Below, one piece after another: positions 56,443 to 64,000 of a stretch of DNA of 64,000 nt. How positions within the stretch are numbered: the stretch's first letter is position 1; every line of letters starts with the position of its first letter. The stretch covers positions 6,390,001 to 6,454,000 of the forward strand of contig NZ_CP152413.1 of NCBI RefSeq assembly GCF_038967635.1, given 5' to 3'. The DNA is from Bradyrhizobium sp. B124. GTDB lineage: Bacteria; Pseudomonadota; Alphaproteobacteria; Rhizobiales; Xanthobacteraceae. A program made the translations under genes and the position numbers. The notes below the pieces were generated by a model. That model made no database searches and was not told where the DNA came from. It worked only from the letters and a program-made list of their open reading frames with translations.

Positions 56443-57303
56443 TCAGTCCTGCGTTTCGCTGAAGGTCGCGCGGAACGGATGGCCGGGATAGACGCCGACG
56501 ATGCGGAATTCGCGCGAGAAGAATTTCAATTCCTCGAGCGCGAAGGCGAGTCCACGGTCGTCAGGATGACCGTCGACATCGGCATAGAATTGCGTGGCGA
56601 AGAAATTGCCGTCGACCATGTAGCTTTCGAGCTTGGTCATGTTGACGCCGTTGGTGGCGAAGCCGCCCATCGCCTTGTAGAGCGCGGCGGGCAAATTGCG
56701 CACCCGGAACACAAAACTGGTGACCAGCGGCCCGGAGCCCTGCGCGGCCCATTTGGCCTCGCGCGCCAGCACCACGAAACGGGTGGTGTTGTGGGCCTCG
56801 TCCTCGATGTCCTCGGCGAGAATGTCGAGGCCATAAATATCGGCGGCGAGGCGCGAGGCAATCGCCGCCACGCTCTTGTCGCCGCGCTCGGAAATATCGC
56901 GGGCGCTGCCGGCGGTGTCGCCGGCGACGATTGGCCGGACGCCGAGCTTGCGGATGATGCGCCGGCACTGGCCGAGCGCATGGACGTGGCTCTCCACGCT
57001 CTTGATGTCGGCGAGCCTGGTGCCCTTCACCGCCATCAGCTGGTGGCGGATCGGCAAGAACCATTCGCCGACGATGAACAGGCCCGAGGCGGGCAGCAGA
57101 TGATGGATGTCGGCGACGCGGCCGGCGACCGAATTCTCGATCGGGATCATGCCGAGATCGGCCTCGCCCGAGGAAATCGCGGCCAGCGCATCCTCGAAGG
57201 TCGGGCAAGGCATCGGCTCGGCGTCGGGATAGGCCTCGGCGATCGCGATATGGGAATTGGCGCCAGGCTCACCCTGGAACGCGATTTTCAGCTTCTTGGT
57301 CAT
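56443..57303 (-). CDS. pheA: prephenate dehydratase
   Basis: The 286-residue enzyme converts prephenate to phenylpyruvate in phenylalanine synthesis. The catalytic PDT domain (1-185) shows AFQGEPGANSHIA, CPTFEDALAAISSGEADLGMIPIENS, and the TRF motif in HNTTRFVVLA. A C-terminal ACT domain (about 195-275) has GVNMTKLESYMVDGNFFATQFYADVDGH and would mediate phenylalanine feedback. There is no chorismate-mutase part, as usual for alphaproteobacteria. It lies 21 bp downstream of kdsB on the same strand. Confidence 0.95.
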   Translation of the reverse strand: MTKKLKIAFQGEPGANSHIAIAEAYPDAEPMPCPTFEDALAAISSGEADLGMIPIENSVAGRVADIHHLLPASGLFIVGEWFLPIRHQLMAVKGTRLADIKSVESHVHALGQCRRIIRKLGVRPIVAGDTAGSARDISERGDKSVAAIASRLAADIYGLDILAEDIEDEAHNTTRFVVLAREAKWAAQGSGPLVTSFVFRVRNLPAALYKAMGGFATNGVNMTKLESYMVDGNFFATQFYADVDGHPDDRGLAFALEELKFFSREFRIVGVYPGHPFRATFSETQD

Positions 57304-57324
57304 GGGTGGCCTTTTAGCAGCGGC

Positions 57325-58065
57325 TTAGGCTTTTGCCAGTATCCGCCGGGCGGTTTCGAGGTCGGCCGGAGTGTCGACGCCGCGGGGCACGGTGTCGACG
57401 ATGGTGATGTCGATCCGCATCCCCGCCTCCAGCGCGCGCAGCTGCTCGAGCTTCTCCTGCTGCTCCAGCGGCGAGGGCGGCAGCCGCACGAACCGCTCCA
57501 AGGCGGCACGGCGGTAGGCATAGAGGCCGATATGGTGGTAGCGCGGTCCGTCACCATAAGGTGCCGTGGCGCGGGTGAAATAGAGCGCGCGCAGCCGGTT
57601 CGGGCCAATCGGCGAGCCGACCGCCTTGACGACGCTGGGGGCCCGATCCTCCTCCTCGCTATGGATGCGCGAGGCCAGCGTCGAGATGTCGACGGTGGGG
57701 TCGGCGAGCGGCGGCATCACGCTGCGGATCGTTTCAGGGGTGATGGTCGGGAAATCGCCCTGCAGATTGACCACGATCTCGGCAGCACCGTCCGGGTCGA
57801 GGATCGTCATCGCTTCATGGATCCTGTCCGAGCCGGAGGGATGGTCCGGGCGGGTCATCACCACCTCGCCGCCCGCAGCCTTCACTGCGGCTGCGATCTC
57901 GGGCGCGTCGGTTGCGACTGCGACCCGGCCGATCCCGGCCGCCTCGGCCCGTCGCAGCACATGCACGATCATCGGCGCGCCCGCGATATCGAGCAGCGGT
58001 TTGCCGGGGAGGCGCGTGGCGGCCATGCGGGCCGGAATCAGCACCAAGGTACGGGGTTGGGTCAT
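57325..58065 (-). CDS. kdsB: 3-deoxy-manno-octulosonate cytidylyltransferase
   Basis: The 246-residue enzyme activates Kdo as CMP-Kdo for lipopolysaccharide core synthesis. The nucleotide-binding start is [20 protein letters not shown], with [28 protein letters not shown] and [36 protein letters not shown] following, all conserved KdsB signatures. It starts at ATG 58065 and forms a likely operon with pheA. It is divergent from cycM. Confidence 0.95.
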   Translation of the reverse strand: MTQPRTLVLIPARMAATRLPGKPLLDIAGAPMIVHVLRRAEAAGIGRVAVATDAPEIAAAVKAAGGEVVMTRPDHPSGSDRIHEAMTILDPDGAAEIVVNLQGDFPTITPETIRSVMPPLADPTVDISTLASRIHSEEEDRAPSVVKAVGSPIGPNRLRALYFTRATAPYGDGPRYHHIGLYAYRRAALERFVRLPPSPLEQQEKLEQLRALEAGMRIDITIVDTVPRGVDTPADLETARRILAKA

Positions 58066-58264
58066 TCGTGTCGGGGCCCGTCCGGCCTGCGGAAATTGGC
58101 GGGGAGGAGGTTGAATTCGGCGCGTTTATACGGGTTGCCAGAGCGCGGGCAAACCGATATCTCAACCCTGCTTGGGGCGGTGCGATAAGGCCGATTCCCA
58201 GGTCTTTCCCCGCGGCCGTATTCCCGGCCTGAAGTCGACATTCAAGGCCCGGAGCCTGACCGAA

Positions 58265-58813
58265 ATGGACTCCTTCGAACTCAACAAAATCCTCGGTGCG
58301 GTTCTCGGCACCTGCATCGTCGTCCTGGTGATGAGCTTTGCCGCCAGCGCGAAATTCGCGCCGAAGCTGCCGGAGAAGCCGGGTTTTGAGATCGCGGTGA
58401 AGGAAGAGTCCCATGGCGGTGGTGGCGAGGCCGCTGCGGCCGCCTCCGAGCCGATCGAGAAGCTGCTGCAGACCGCTTCCGCCGAGAAGGGCGCAGCCGC
58501 CGCCAAGAAGTGCCAGGCCTGCCATACCTTCGAGAAGGGCGGCCCCAACCGCGTCGGTCCGAACCTGTTCGGCATCGTCGGCGAGAAGAAGGGCGAGGGC
58601 CGTGGCTTCAATTTCTCGGCCGCGATGAAGGGCAAGGGCGGCGACTGGTCCTTCGACGACCTGAACAAGTTCCTGACCAACCCGAAGGGCTTCGTCCCCG
58701 GCACCGCGATGGGCTTCGCCGGCGTGCCGAAGGACAGCGAGCGCGCCGACATCATCGCCTATCTGAATTCGAACTCGGAGCACCCGGCTCCGCTCCCGAC
58801 CGCTTCGAAGTAA
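58265..58813 (+). CDS. cycM: membrane-anchored cytochrome c (CycM type)
   Basis: The 182-residue protein has an uncleaved N-terminal TM anchor (about 8-28), an Ala/Gly/Glu-rich linker and a mitochondrial-type class I cytochrome c domain. Heme attachment is C83-Q-A-C86-H87, and the axial Met is M149 in VPGTAMGFAG. The size and layout match Bradyrhizobium CycM, which carries electrons from the bc1 complex to the aa3 oxidase; that oxidase is encoded at 22.9-28.2 kb in this window. The ATG at 58265 starts the anchor. An intrinsic terminator follows. Confidence 0.93.
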   Translation: MDSFELNKILGAVLGTCIVVLVMSFAASAKFAPKLPEKPGFEIAVKEESHGGGGEAAAAASEPIEKLLQTASAEKGAAAAKKCQACHTFEKGGPNRVGPNLFGIVGEKKGEGRGFNFSAAMKGKGGDWSFDDLNKFLTNPKGFVPGTAMGFAGVPKDSERADIIAYLNSNSEHPAPLPTASK

Positions 58814-58842
58814 CGACTTGATCCTCACAAGCATGTGGATGA

Positions 58843-58871
58843 AACGGCCAGGCACCTGCCTGGCCGTTTTC
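58843..58871 (+). terminator. intrinsic terminator of cycM
   Basis: AACGGCCAGGCA and TGCCTGGCCGTT form a 12-bp stem with a 2-base centre, followed by TTCGC after the TTTT that closes the stem (58843-58871). It begins 29 bp past the cycM stop. Confidence 0.85.
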
Positions 58872-59028
58872 GCATGGGGAATCCGCTGTCGCGGGGTTGT
58901 TATCGGGACGTTTCGCCGCACCGATATTGTTCCCGGGCCAATATCATGAGGAAAAAGCAACGTAATTTGTCGAACCGTTGCCTTATATTGGGTCCCATGT
59001 AACCGGGGCCGCAAGCAGGAAGACCGAA

Positions 59029-60933
59029 TTGGCGATCACCCGACGACACCTCCTTCAAGGCAGCGCACTGGCGGCACTCGCTCCGGCGCTCGGACTGAAC
59101 TCCGGCCTGTCGGCGATCACGCCGGCACTCGCCGATGATGCCCCCAACGGGCTGAAATGGCGCCACGGCCTGTCCACCTACGGCGAAATCAAGTACCCGG
59201 CCGACTTCAAGCGTTACGATTACGTCAAGCCGGACGCGCCGAAGGGCGGCGTGGTTCGGCTGTTCCAGCCCGGCACCTATGACAGCTTCAACCTGGTCGT
59301 TGCGGGATTGAAGGGCACGGTCGCCGCGGCGGTCACCCGCATATACGACTCGCTGATGGAAGCCTCGCTCGACGAGCCCGATACCTATTACGGCGAGCTC
59401 GCCGAAGGCGCGGCCTTCCCCGACGATTTCTCTTACGTGATCTACCGCCTCCGTCCCGGGTCGCGCTGGCACGACGGCAAGCCGGTCACGCCTGAAGACG
59501 TGATCTTCTCCTTCGAGGCGCTGAAGGCGAACAGCCCGATGTTCAGCGCTTACTACCGGCATATCGCAAAGGCCGAGAAGATCGGCGATCGCGACGTCAA
59601 GTTCACCTTCGACAGCCCGGGCAACCGCGAGCTGCCGATGATCACCGGTCAGCTCGTCATCCTGCCCAAGCATTGGTGGGAGGGCACCGACGCGCAGGGC
59701 AAGAAGCGTGACATCACCGCGAGCACGCTGGAGCCGCCGCTTGGGTCGGGCCCCTACAAGATCAAGGAATTCGTTGCCGGACGATCGGTCGTGCTCGAGC
59801 GCGTCAAGGATTACTGGGGCAAGGACATTCCGATCGCGATCGGGCAGAACAATTTCGACGAGCTGCGCTACGAGTATTTCCGCGACGACACCGTCGCGCG
59901 CGAGGCGCTGAAGGCCGACCAGTTCGATTGGTACAACGAGCGCAGCGCCAAGGAATGGGCGTCGGCCTACGACGTTCCGCCGGTGCGCGAGAACCGGCTG
60001 CTCAAGGAGCTCTTCACCGTCCGCAATCAGGGCCGGATGCAGGGCTGGGTGTTCAACCTGAGGCGCCCGAAATTCGCGGACCCCAGGCTGCGCCGGGCCT
60101 TCAACTACGCGTTCGATTTCGAAGAGATGAACCGCGTGCTCTCGACCGGCGAGTACCATCGCGATTCAAGCTATTTCGACGGCATCCCCGATCTGATGGC
60201 GACCGGCCTGCCGGAAGGCAAGGAGCTCGAGCTGCTGGAGACGCTGCGTGACAAGGTGCCGCCGGAAGTCTTCACGACGCCCTACACGAACCCGGTCGGC
60301 GGCACACCGGAAAACGTCCGCGCCAATCTGCGCGAGGCGACGCGGCTGCTGAAGGAAGCCGGCTTCGAGATCCGCGATCGCAAGCTGGTCGATTCCTCGG
60401 GCCAGCCGTTTACGGTCGAGATCCTCGGCAACAGCGGCGATTCCGGCATGGAGCGGATCACGCTGTTCTACAAGCCGAGCCTGGAGCGCCTCGGCATCAC
60501 CGTCAATCTGCGCGCCGTCGACACCGTGCAGTATCAGAACCGGGTACGCGATTTCGATTTCGAGATGGTCACCCAGGTGTGGGGCCAGTCGATCTCGCCC
60601 GGCAACGAACAGCGCGATAATTTCGGCTCGCAGGCCGCCGACCGGGCGGGCTCGAACAATCTTCCCGGCATCAAGAATCCGGCCGTCGATGCCATCATCG
60701 AGCGCATCATCTTCGCCAACAGCCGCGCCGATCAGATCGCCGCCGCCAAGGCGCTGGACCGGGTTCTACTCTGGAACTTCTATTGCGTTCCACACTTCAA
60801 CTACGACAAGCAGCGCTATGTCTATTGGGATCGCTTCAGCCATCCCGATCCGCTGCCGAAATACGCGGTTTCAGGTTTCCCAAATCTTTGGTGGTACGAC
60901 GCCGACAAGGCAGCCAAGCTCAAGCGTTCATAA
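59029..60933 (+). CDS. peptide ABC transporter substrate-binding protein, YejA-like (first copy)
   Basis: The 634-residue precursor starts at TTG 59029, with AGGAAGA 7-13 bases upstream, and has a twin-arginine-type signal (ITRRHLLQGSALAALAPAL). The mature part is an SBP_bac_5-type oligopeptide-binding protein of the YejA subgroup: GLSTYGEIKYPADFKRYDYV, RPGSRWHDGKPVTPEDVIFSF, SGPYKIKEFVAGRSVVLERV and LNLRRPKFADPRLRRAFNYA-like segments. Yej systems import peptides such as microcin C. A second, related binding protein follows immediately, then yejB. Confidence 0.9.
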   Translation: MAITRRHLLQGSALAALAPALGLNSGLSAITPALADDAPNGLKWRHGLSTYGEIKYPADFKRYDYVKPDAPKGGVVRLFQPGTYDSFNLVVAGLKGTVAAAVTRIYDSLMEASLDEPDTYYGELAEGAAFPDDFSYVIYRLRPGSRWHDGKPVTPEDVIFSFEALKANSPMFSAYYRHIAKAEKIGDRDVKFTFDSPGNRELPMITGQLVILPKHWWEGTDAQGKKRDITASTLEPPLGSGPYKIKEFVAGRSVVLERVKDYWGKDIPIAIGQNNFDELRYEYFRDDTVAREALKADQFDWYNERSAKEWASAYDVPPVRENRLLKELFTVRNQGRMQGWVFNLRRPKFADPRLRRAFNYAFDFEEMNRVLSTGEYHRDSSYFDGIPDLMATGLPEGKELELLETLRDKVPPEVFTTPYTNPVGGTPENVRANLREATRLLKEAGFEIRDRKLVDSSGQPFTVEILGNSGDSGMERITLFYKPSLERLGITVNLRAVDTVQYQNRVRDFDFEMVTQVWGQSISPGNEQRDNFGSQAADRAGSNNLPGIKNPAVDAIIERIIFANSRADQIAAAKALDRVLLWNFYCVPHFNYDKQRYVYWDRFSHPDPLPKYAVSGFPNLWWYDADKAAKLKRS

Positions 60934-60949
60934 GCTCAAGGATCCGCGC

Positions 60950-62821
60950 ATGGCGCTATTCTCCCGTCGGCACGCACTCGGTCTCGGCATCGGCGCGTTG
61001 AGTGCTGCAGGCCTGCGGACTGCACCGGCAGTGGCCGACAACGGAGCCGAAATGCACGGCATGTCGGTGTTCGGCGACCTGAAATATCCCGCGGATTTCC
61101 AGATCTTCGACTACGTCAATCCGAAGGCGCCGAAGGGCGGCGCCTTCTCGGTGATTCCGTGGGTGCGCGCCTACAACCAGTCCTACTACACCTTCAACTC
61201 GCTAAACGCCTACGTCCTGAAGGGCGAGGGCGCGCAGGGCATGGACATGACGTTCGCGGCGCTGATGTCGCGCGCCAATGACGAGCCCGACGCGATGTAC
61301 GGCTTTGCCGCGAAGTCGGTGCAGATCTCGCCCGACAAGCTGACCTACCGCTTCACCTTGCGCCCCGAAGCGCGCTTCCATGACGGCTCGAAGCTGACCG
61401 CGCAGGACGTCGCCTTCTCACTCAACACGCTGAAGGAAAAGGGCCACCCGCTGATCCAGGTGCAGCTCCGCGACTTCGTCAAGGCCGAGGCGCCCGATGA
61501 CGCGACCGTGGTGGTGACCTTCGCGGCGGGTCGCGCACGCGACGTACCGCTCTATGTCGCGAGCCTGCCGATCTTCTCCAAGGCCTATTACGCGACGCGA
61601 TCGTTCGAGGAATCGACACTCGATGCGCCGCTCGGCTCGGGGCCGTACAAGGTTGGCCGGTTCGAGGTCAACCGCTACGTCGAATACGACCGCGTCAAGG
61701 ACTGGTGGGGCGCCGATCTTCCGGTCAATCGCGGCAGCTACAATTTCGACACCGTGCGCTACGAATTCTATCGCGACCGCGATGTGGCATTCGAGGGCTT
61801 TACCTCGAAGAGCTATCTGTTCCGCGAGGAGTTCACCGCGCGGGTCTGGGCGACTCGCTACGATTTTCCCGCGGTCAAGGACGGCCGGGTCAAGCGCGAG
61901 ACGCTGCCCGACGACACGCCGTCCGGCGCGCAGGGCTGGTTCATCAACATGCGCCGCGACAAGTTCAAGGATTCTCGCGTGCGCGAGGCGCTGATCTGCG
62001 CCTTCGACTTCGAGTGGACCAACAAGACCATCATGTACGATGCCTATGCGCGCACCGTCTCACCGTTCCAGAACTCGGACATGGTGGCGGAAGGGCCTCC
62101 CTCGCCGGAGGAACTTGCGTTGCTCGAGCCGTTCCGCGGCCAGGTGCCGGACGAGGTGTTCGGTTTGCCGTTCGTGCCGCCGATGTCCGACGGCTCCGGT
62201 CAGGACCGTGCGCTGCTGCGCAAGGCGGTGCAGCTGCTCAACGAGGCCGGCTGTGTGGTCAAGGACGGCAAGCGCGTGCTGCCGAACGGCACGCCCATTA
62301 CCATCGAATTCCTCAACGACGAGCCCTCGCTGCAACCGCACCACGGGCCATACATCAAGAATCTCGGCACGCTCGGCATCGATGCGACGTTCCGCCTGGT
62401 CGACGCGGTGCAGTACCGCGCCCGGGTGGAAGACTTCGACTTCGACATGACCATGCAGCGCTTCAGCTTCTCGGCGACGCCCGGCGACAGCATGCGGCCG
62501 TTCTTCTCCTCGCAGGCTGCGAAGACCAAGGGCTCCTACAATCTCGCAGGCATATCCAATCCCGCGATCGACGTGTTGATCGAGAAGATCATCAGCGCCA
62601 ACAGCCGCCATGAGCTGACGATCGCCTGCCGCGCCTTCGACCGGGTGTTTCGCGCCGGCCGTTACTGGGTGCCGCAATGGTACCGCAACACGCATCCGAT
62701 CGCCTACTGGGATCAGTTCGGACATACCGAGAAGCTGGCAAAATATACCCAGGGCGTCGGTGCGCCGGAGAATTGGTGGTACGATGCCGCCAAGGCCGCG
62801 AAGCTCGAGCAGGCGAAGTAG
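60950..62821 (+). CDS. peptide ABC transporter substrate-binding protein, YejA-like (second copy)
   Basis: The 623-residue precursor has a twin-arginine-type start (SRRHALGLGIGALSAAGL). The mature part is a YejA-like binding protein, related to the first copy over its whole length (for example FGDLKYPADFQIFDYVNPKAPKGG, RPEARFHDGSKLTAQDVAFS, SGPYKVGRFEVNRYVEYDRV). It starts 16 bp after the first copy with AAGGA upstream and ends 3 bp before yejB, so it is the copy most tightly linked to the permease genes. The two copies probably widen the peptide range. Confidence 0.9.
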   Translation: MALFSRRHALGLGIGALSAAGLRTAPAVADNGAEMHGMSVFGDLKYPADFQIFDYVNPKAPKGGAFSVIPWVRAYNQSYYTFNSLNAYVLKGEGAQGMDMTFAALMSRANDEPDAMYGFAAKSVQISPDKLTYRFTLRPEARFHDGSKLTAQDVAFSLNTLKEKGHPLIQVQLRDFVKAEAPDDATVVVTFAAGRARDVPLYVASLPIFSKAYYATRSFEESTLDAPLGSGPYKVGRFEVNRYVEYDRVKDWWGADLPVNRGSYNFDTVRYEFYRDRDVAFEGFTSKSYLFREEFTARVWATRYDFPAVKDGRVKRETLPDDTPSGAQGWFINMRRDKFKDSRVREALICAFDFEWTNKTIMYDAYARTVSPFQNSDMVAEGPPSPEELALLEPFRGQVPDEVFGLPFVPPMSDGSGQDRALLRKAVQLLNEAGCVVKDGKRVLPNGTPITIEFLNDEPSLQPHHGPYIKNLGTLGIDATFRLVDAVQYRARVEDFDFDMTMQRFSFSATPGDSMRPFFSSQAAKTKGSYNLAGISNPAIDVLIEKIISANSRHELTIACRAFDRVFRAGRYWVPQWYRNTHPIAYWDQFGHTEKLAKYTQGVGAPENWWYDAAKAAKLEQAK

Positions 62822-62824
62822 CCG

Positions 62825-63934
62825 ATGAGCGCCTATATCGCCCGACGTATCTTCCTGATGCTGCCGACGCTGCTCGGCATCCTGTTCGTCTCCTTCGTGG
62901 TCGTGCAGTTTGCTCCCGGCGGTCCGGTCGAACGCGTCATCGCGCAGATCAACGGCGCCGACACCGGCGGCACCTCGCGCGTCTCGGGTGGCGGCGGCGA
63001 TTTCGGCGCGCAGCGCGGCCAGGGCGCGGGGGCGGCCGGCGCCGTCAACTCGAAATATCGCGGCGCGCAAGGGCTCGATCCTGATTTCATCAAGAAACTC
63101 GAGGTGCAGTTCGGCTTCGACAAGCCGGCGCCGGAGCGGTTCGCGCTGATGGTCTGGAATTTCGCGCGGTTCGATTTCGGCGAGAGCTATTTCCGCAGTG
63201 TCAGCGTGCTCCAGCTGATCAAGGAGAAGCTGCCGGTCTCGATGTCGCTCGGCATCTGGATGACGCTGCTGACCTATCTGATCTCGATCCCGCTCGGCAT
63301 CCGCAAGGCGGTGAAGGACGGCTCTCGGTTCGATACCTGGACCTCGGCCGTGATCATCGTCGGCTTTGCGATCCCGGGTTTCCTGTTCGCGATCCTTTTG
63401 ATCGTGCTGTTCGCCGGCGGCTCGTTCCTCAACATCTTTCCGCTGCGCGGCCTCACCTCGGACGGCTGGTCGCAATTCCCCTGGTACTGGAAGATCATCG
63501 ATTATTTCTGGCACCTGACGCTGCCGCTGGTGTCGATGGCGCTCGGCGCCTTCGCGACGATGACCTTGCTCACCAAGAACTCGTTCCTCGACGAGATCCG
63601 CAAGCAATATGTGATGACCGCGCGCGCCAAGGGCTGCAGCGAGCGCCAGGTGCTGTACGGCCACATCTTTCGCAACGCCATGCTGATCGTGATCGCGGGC
63701 TTCCCGGGCGCGTTCATCCACGCCTTCTTCTCGGGCTCGCTGCTGATCGAGACCATCTTCTCGCTCGACGGGCTCGGCCTGCTCGGCTTCGAGAGCGTCC
63801 TGAACCGCGACTATCCGGTGGTGTTCGGAACGCTGTTCATCTTCTCGCTGGTCGGACTGGTGGTCAATCTGATCTCAGATCTTGCCTATATGTGGATCGA
63901 TCCGCGGATCGACTTCGAGGCGCGGGAGGTCTGA
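62825..63934 (+). CDS. yejB: peptide ABC transporter permease YejB
   Basis: The 369-residue permease has six TM helices. The start is MSAYIARRIFLMLPTLLGIL, then the long periplasmic Gly-rich segment (about 45-80) that is also present in E. coli YejB. The EAA-type cytoplasmic loop is YVMTARAKGCSERQVLYGHIFRNAML near 265. It ends WIDPRIDFEAREV, as in the family. It overlaps the next gene by one base (TGATG), indicating coupled translation with the second permease. Confidence 0.94.
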   Translation: MSAYIARRIFLMLPTLLGILFVSFVVVQFAPGGPVERVIAQINGADTGGTSRVSGGGGDFGAQRGQGAGAAGAVNSKYRGAQGLDPDFIKKLEVQFGFDKPAPERFALMVWNFARFDFGESYFRSVSVLQLIKEKLPVSMSLGIWMTLLTYLISIPLGIRKAVKDGSRFDTWTSAVIIVGFAIPGFLFAILLIVLFAGGSFLNIFPLRGLTSDGWSQFPWYWKIIDYFWHLTLPLVSMALGAFATMTLLTKNSFLDEIRKQYVMTARAKGCSERQVLYGHIFRNAMLIVIAGFPGAFIHAFFSGSLLIETIFSLDGLGLLGFESVLNRDYPVVFGTLFIFSLVGLVVNLISDLAYMWIDPRIDFEAREV

Positions 63935-64000
63935 TGACGATGCTCGCGCCCCAACCGGTCGAGACCACGACGCAATCGCCGATGGGCGAGGCGGTGCCCG
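63934..64000 (+). CDS. yejE: peptide ABC transporter permease YejE, 5' fragment
   Basis: Only 22 codons are present before the window ends: MTMLAPQPVETTTQSPMGE and a few more residues. The call rests on position, directly after yejB with a one-base overlap, where yejE stands in every such operon. The visible residues are a variable cytosolic N-terminus. Confidence 0.6.
   Translation, partial: MTMLAPQPVETTTQSPMGEAVP

Overview
The window is GC-rich alphaproteobacterial chromosome, most likely Bradyrhizobium or a close relative (Nitrobacteraceae). The evidence is the coxB-coxA-ctaB-coxF-ctaG-coxC order, a CycM-type membrane cytochrome c, a PodJ-like start at the left edge, an IalB-family protein, and several dispersed palindromic repeats of the kinds common in that group. 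No tRNA, rRNA, CRISPR array, transposase or phage gene was seen. The identification rests on gene recognition, not on a database search.

Layout. 1-7.1 kb: the 5' end of a PodJ/Sel1-like gene, a PadR regulator divergent from an NTF2-like protein, and a fatty-acid beta-oxidation run (acyl-CoA dehydrogenase, thiolase, fused hydratase/dehydrogenase). 7.3-8.2 kb: small membrane ORFs and a decayed HlyD-type secretion gene. 8.2-10.9 kb: a glutathione S-transferase divergent from a MarR regulator, then gshA. 11-15.9 kb: a PAN-domain protein, then a two-component system divergent from a MipA/OmpV protein, an unknown lipoprotein and a possible 29-residue membrane peptide. This segment lies between two copies of the last 12 codons of the PAN gene. 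16-19.3 kb: nucleotidyltransferase-like and YjbR genes, then tldD-lepB. 19.5-21.7 kb: an HxlR regulator divergent from doxX-dsrE-tlpA. 21.9-29.5 kb: an IalB-family gene and the aa3 cytochrome oxidase locus through SURF1.

29.5-40 kb holds a DUF347 membrane protein and two drug-efflux loci. The first is an RND operon with a divergent LysR gene; the second is an EmrAB-type operon with a divergent TetR gene and two matching operators. 40-49 kb begins with an outer-membrane protein and then carries metal and oxidative stress genes: a RibD-like reductase, a chromate operon (chrB-chrA-PepSY-small exported protein-exported superoxide dismutase), rcnR-rcnA for nickel/cobalt export, and a Cj0069-family gene behind a possible structured leader. 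49-58 kb is housekeeping: maleylacetoacetate isomerase, metF-metH, a luciferase-like monooxygenase, kdsB-pheA and cycM. 58.9-64 kb is the start of a Yej-type peptide ABC transporter with two tandem binding proteins, cut by the right edge.

Links between genes: CycM is the expected electron donor to the aa3 oxidase encoded about 35 kb away. gshA, the GSTs, the TlpA/DsrE/DoxX group and the exported dismutase all concern thiol or oxidative stress. The observations most worth checking are the RNA-like leader before the Cj0069 gene, the duplicated PAN-gene end flanking the two-component envelope segment, the chromate operon with a variant exported dismutase, and a palindromic repeat forming part of the SURF1 coding sequence.
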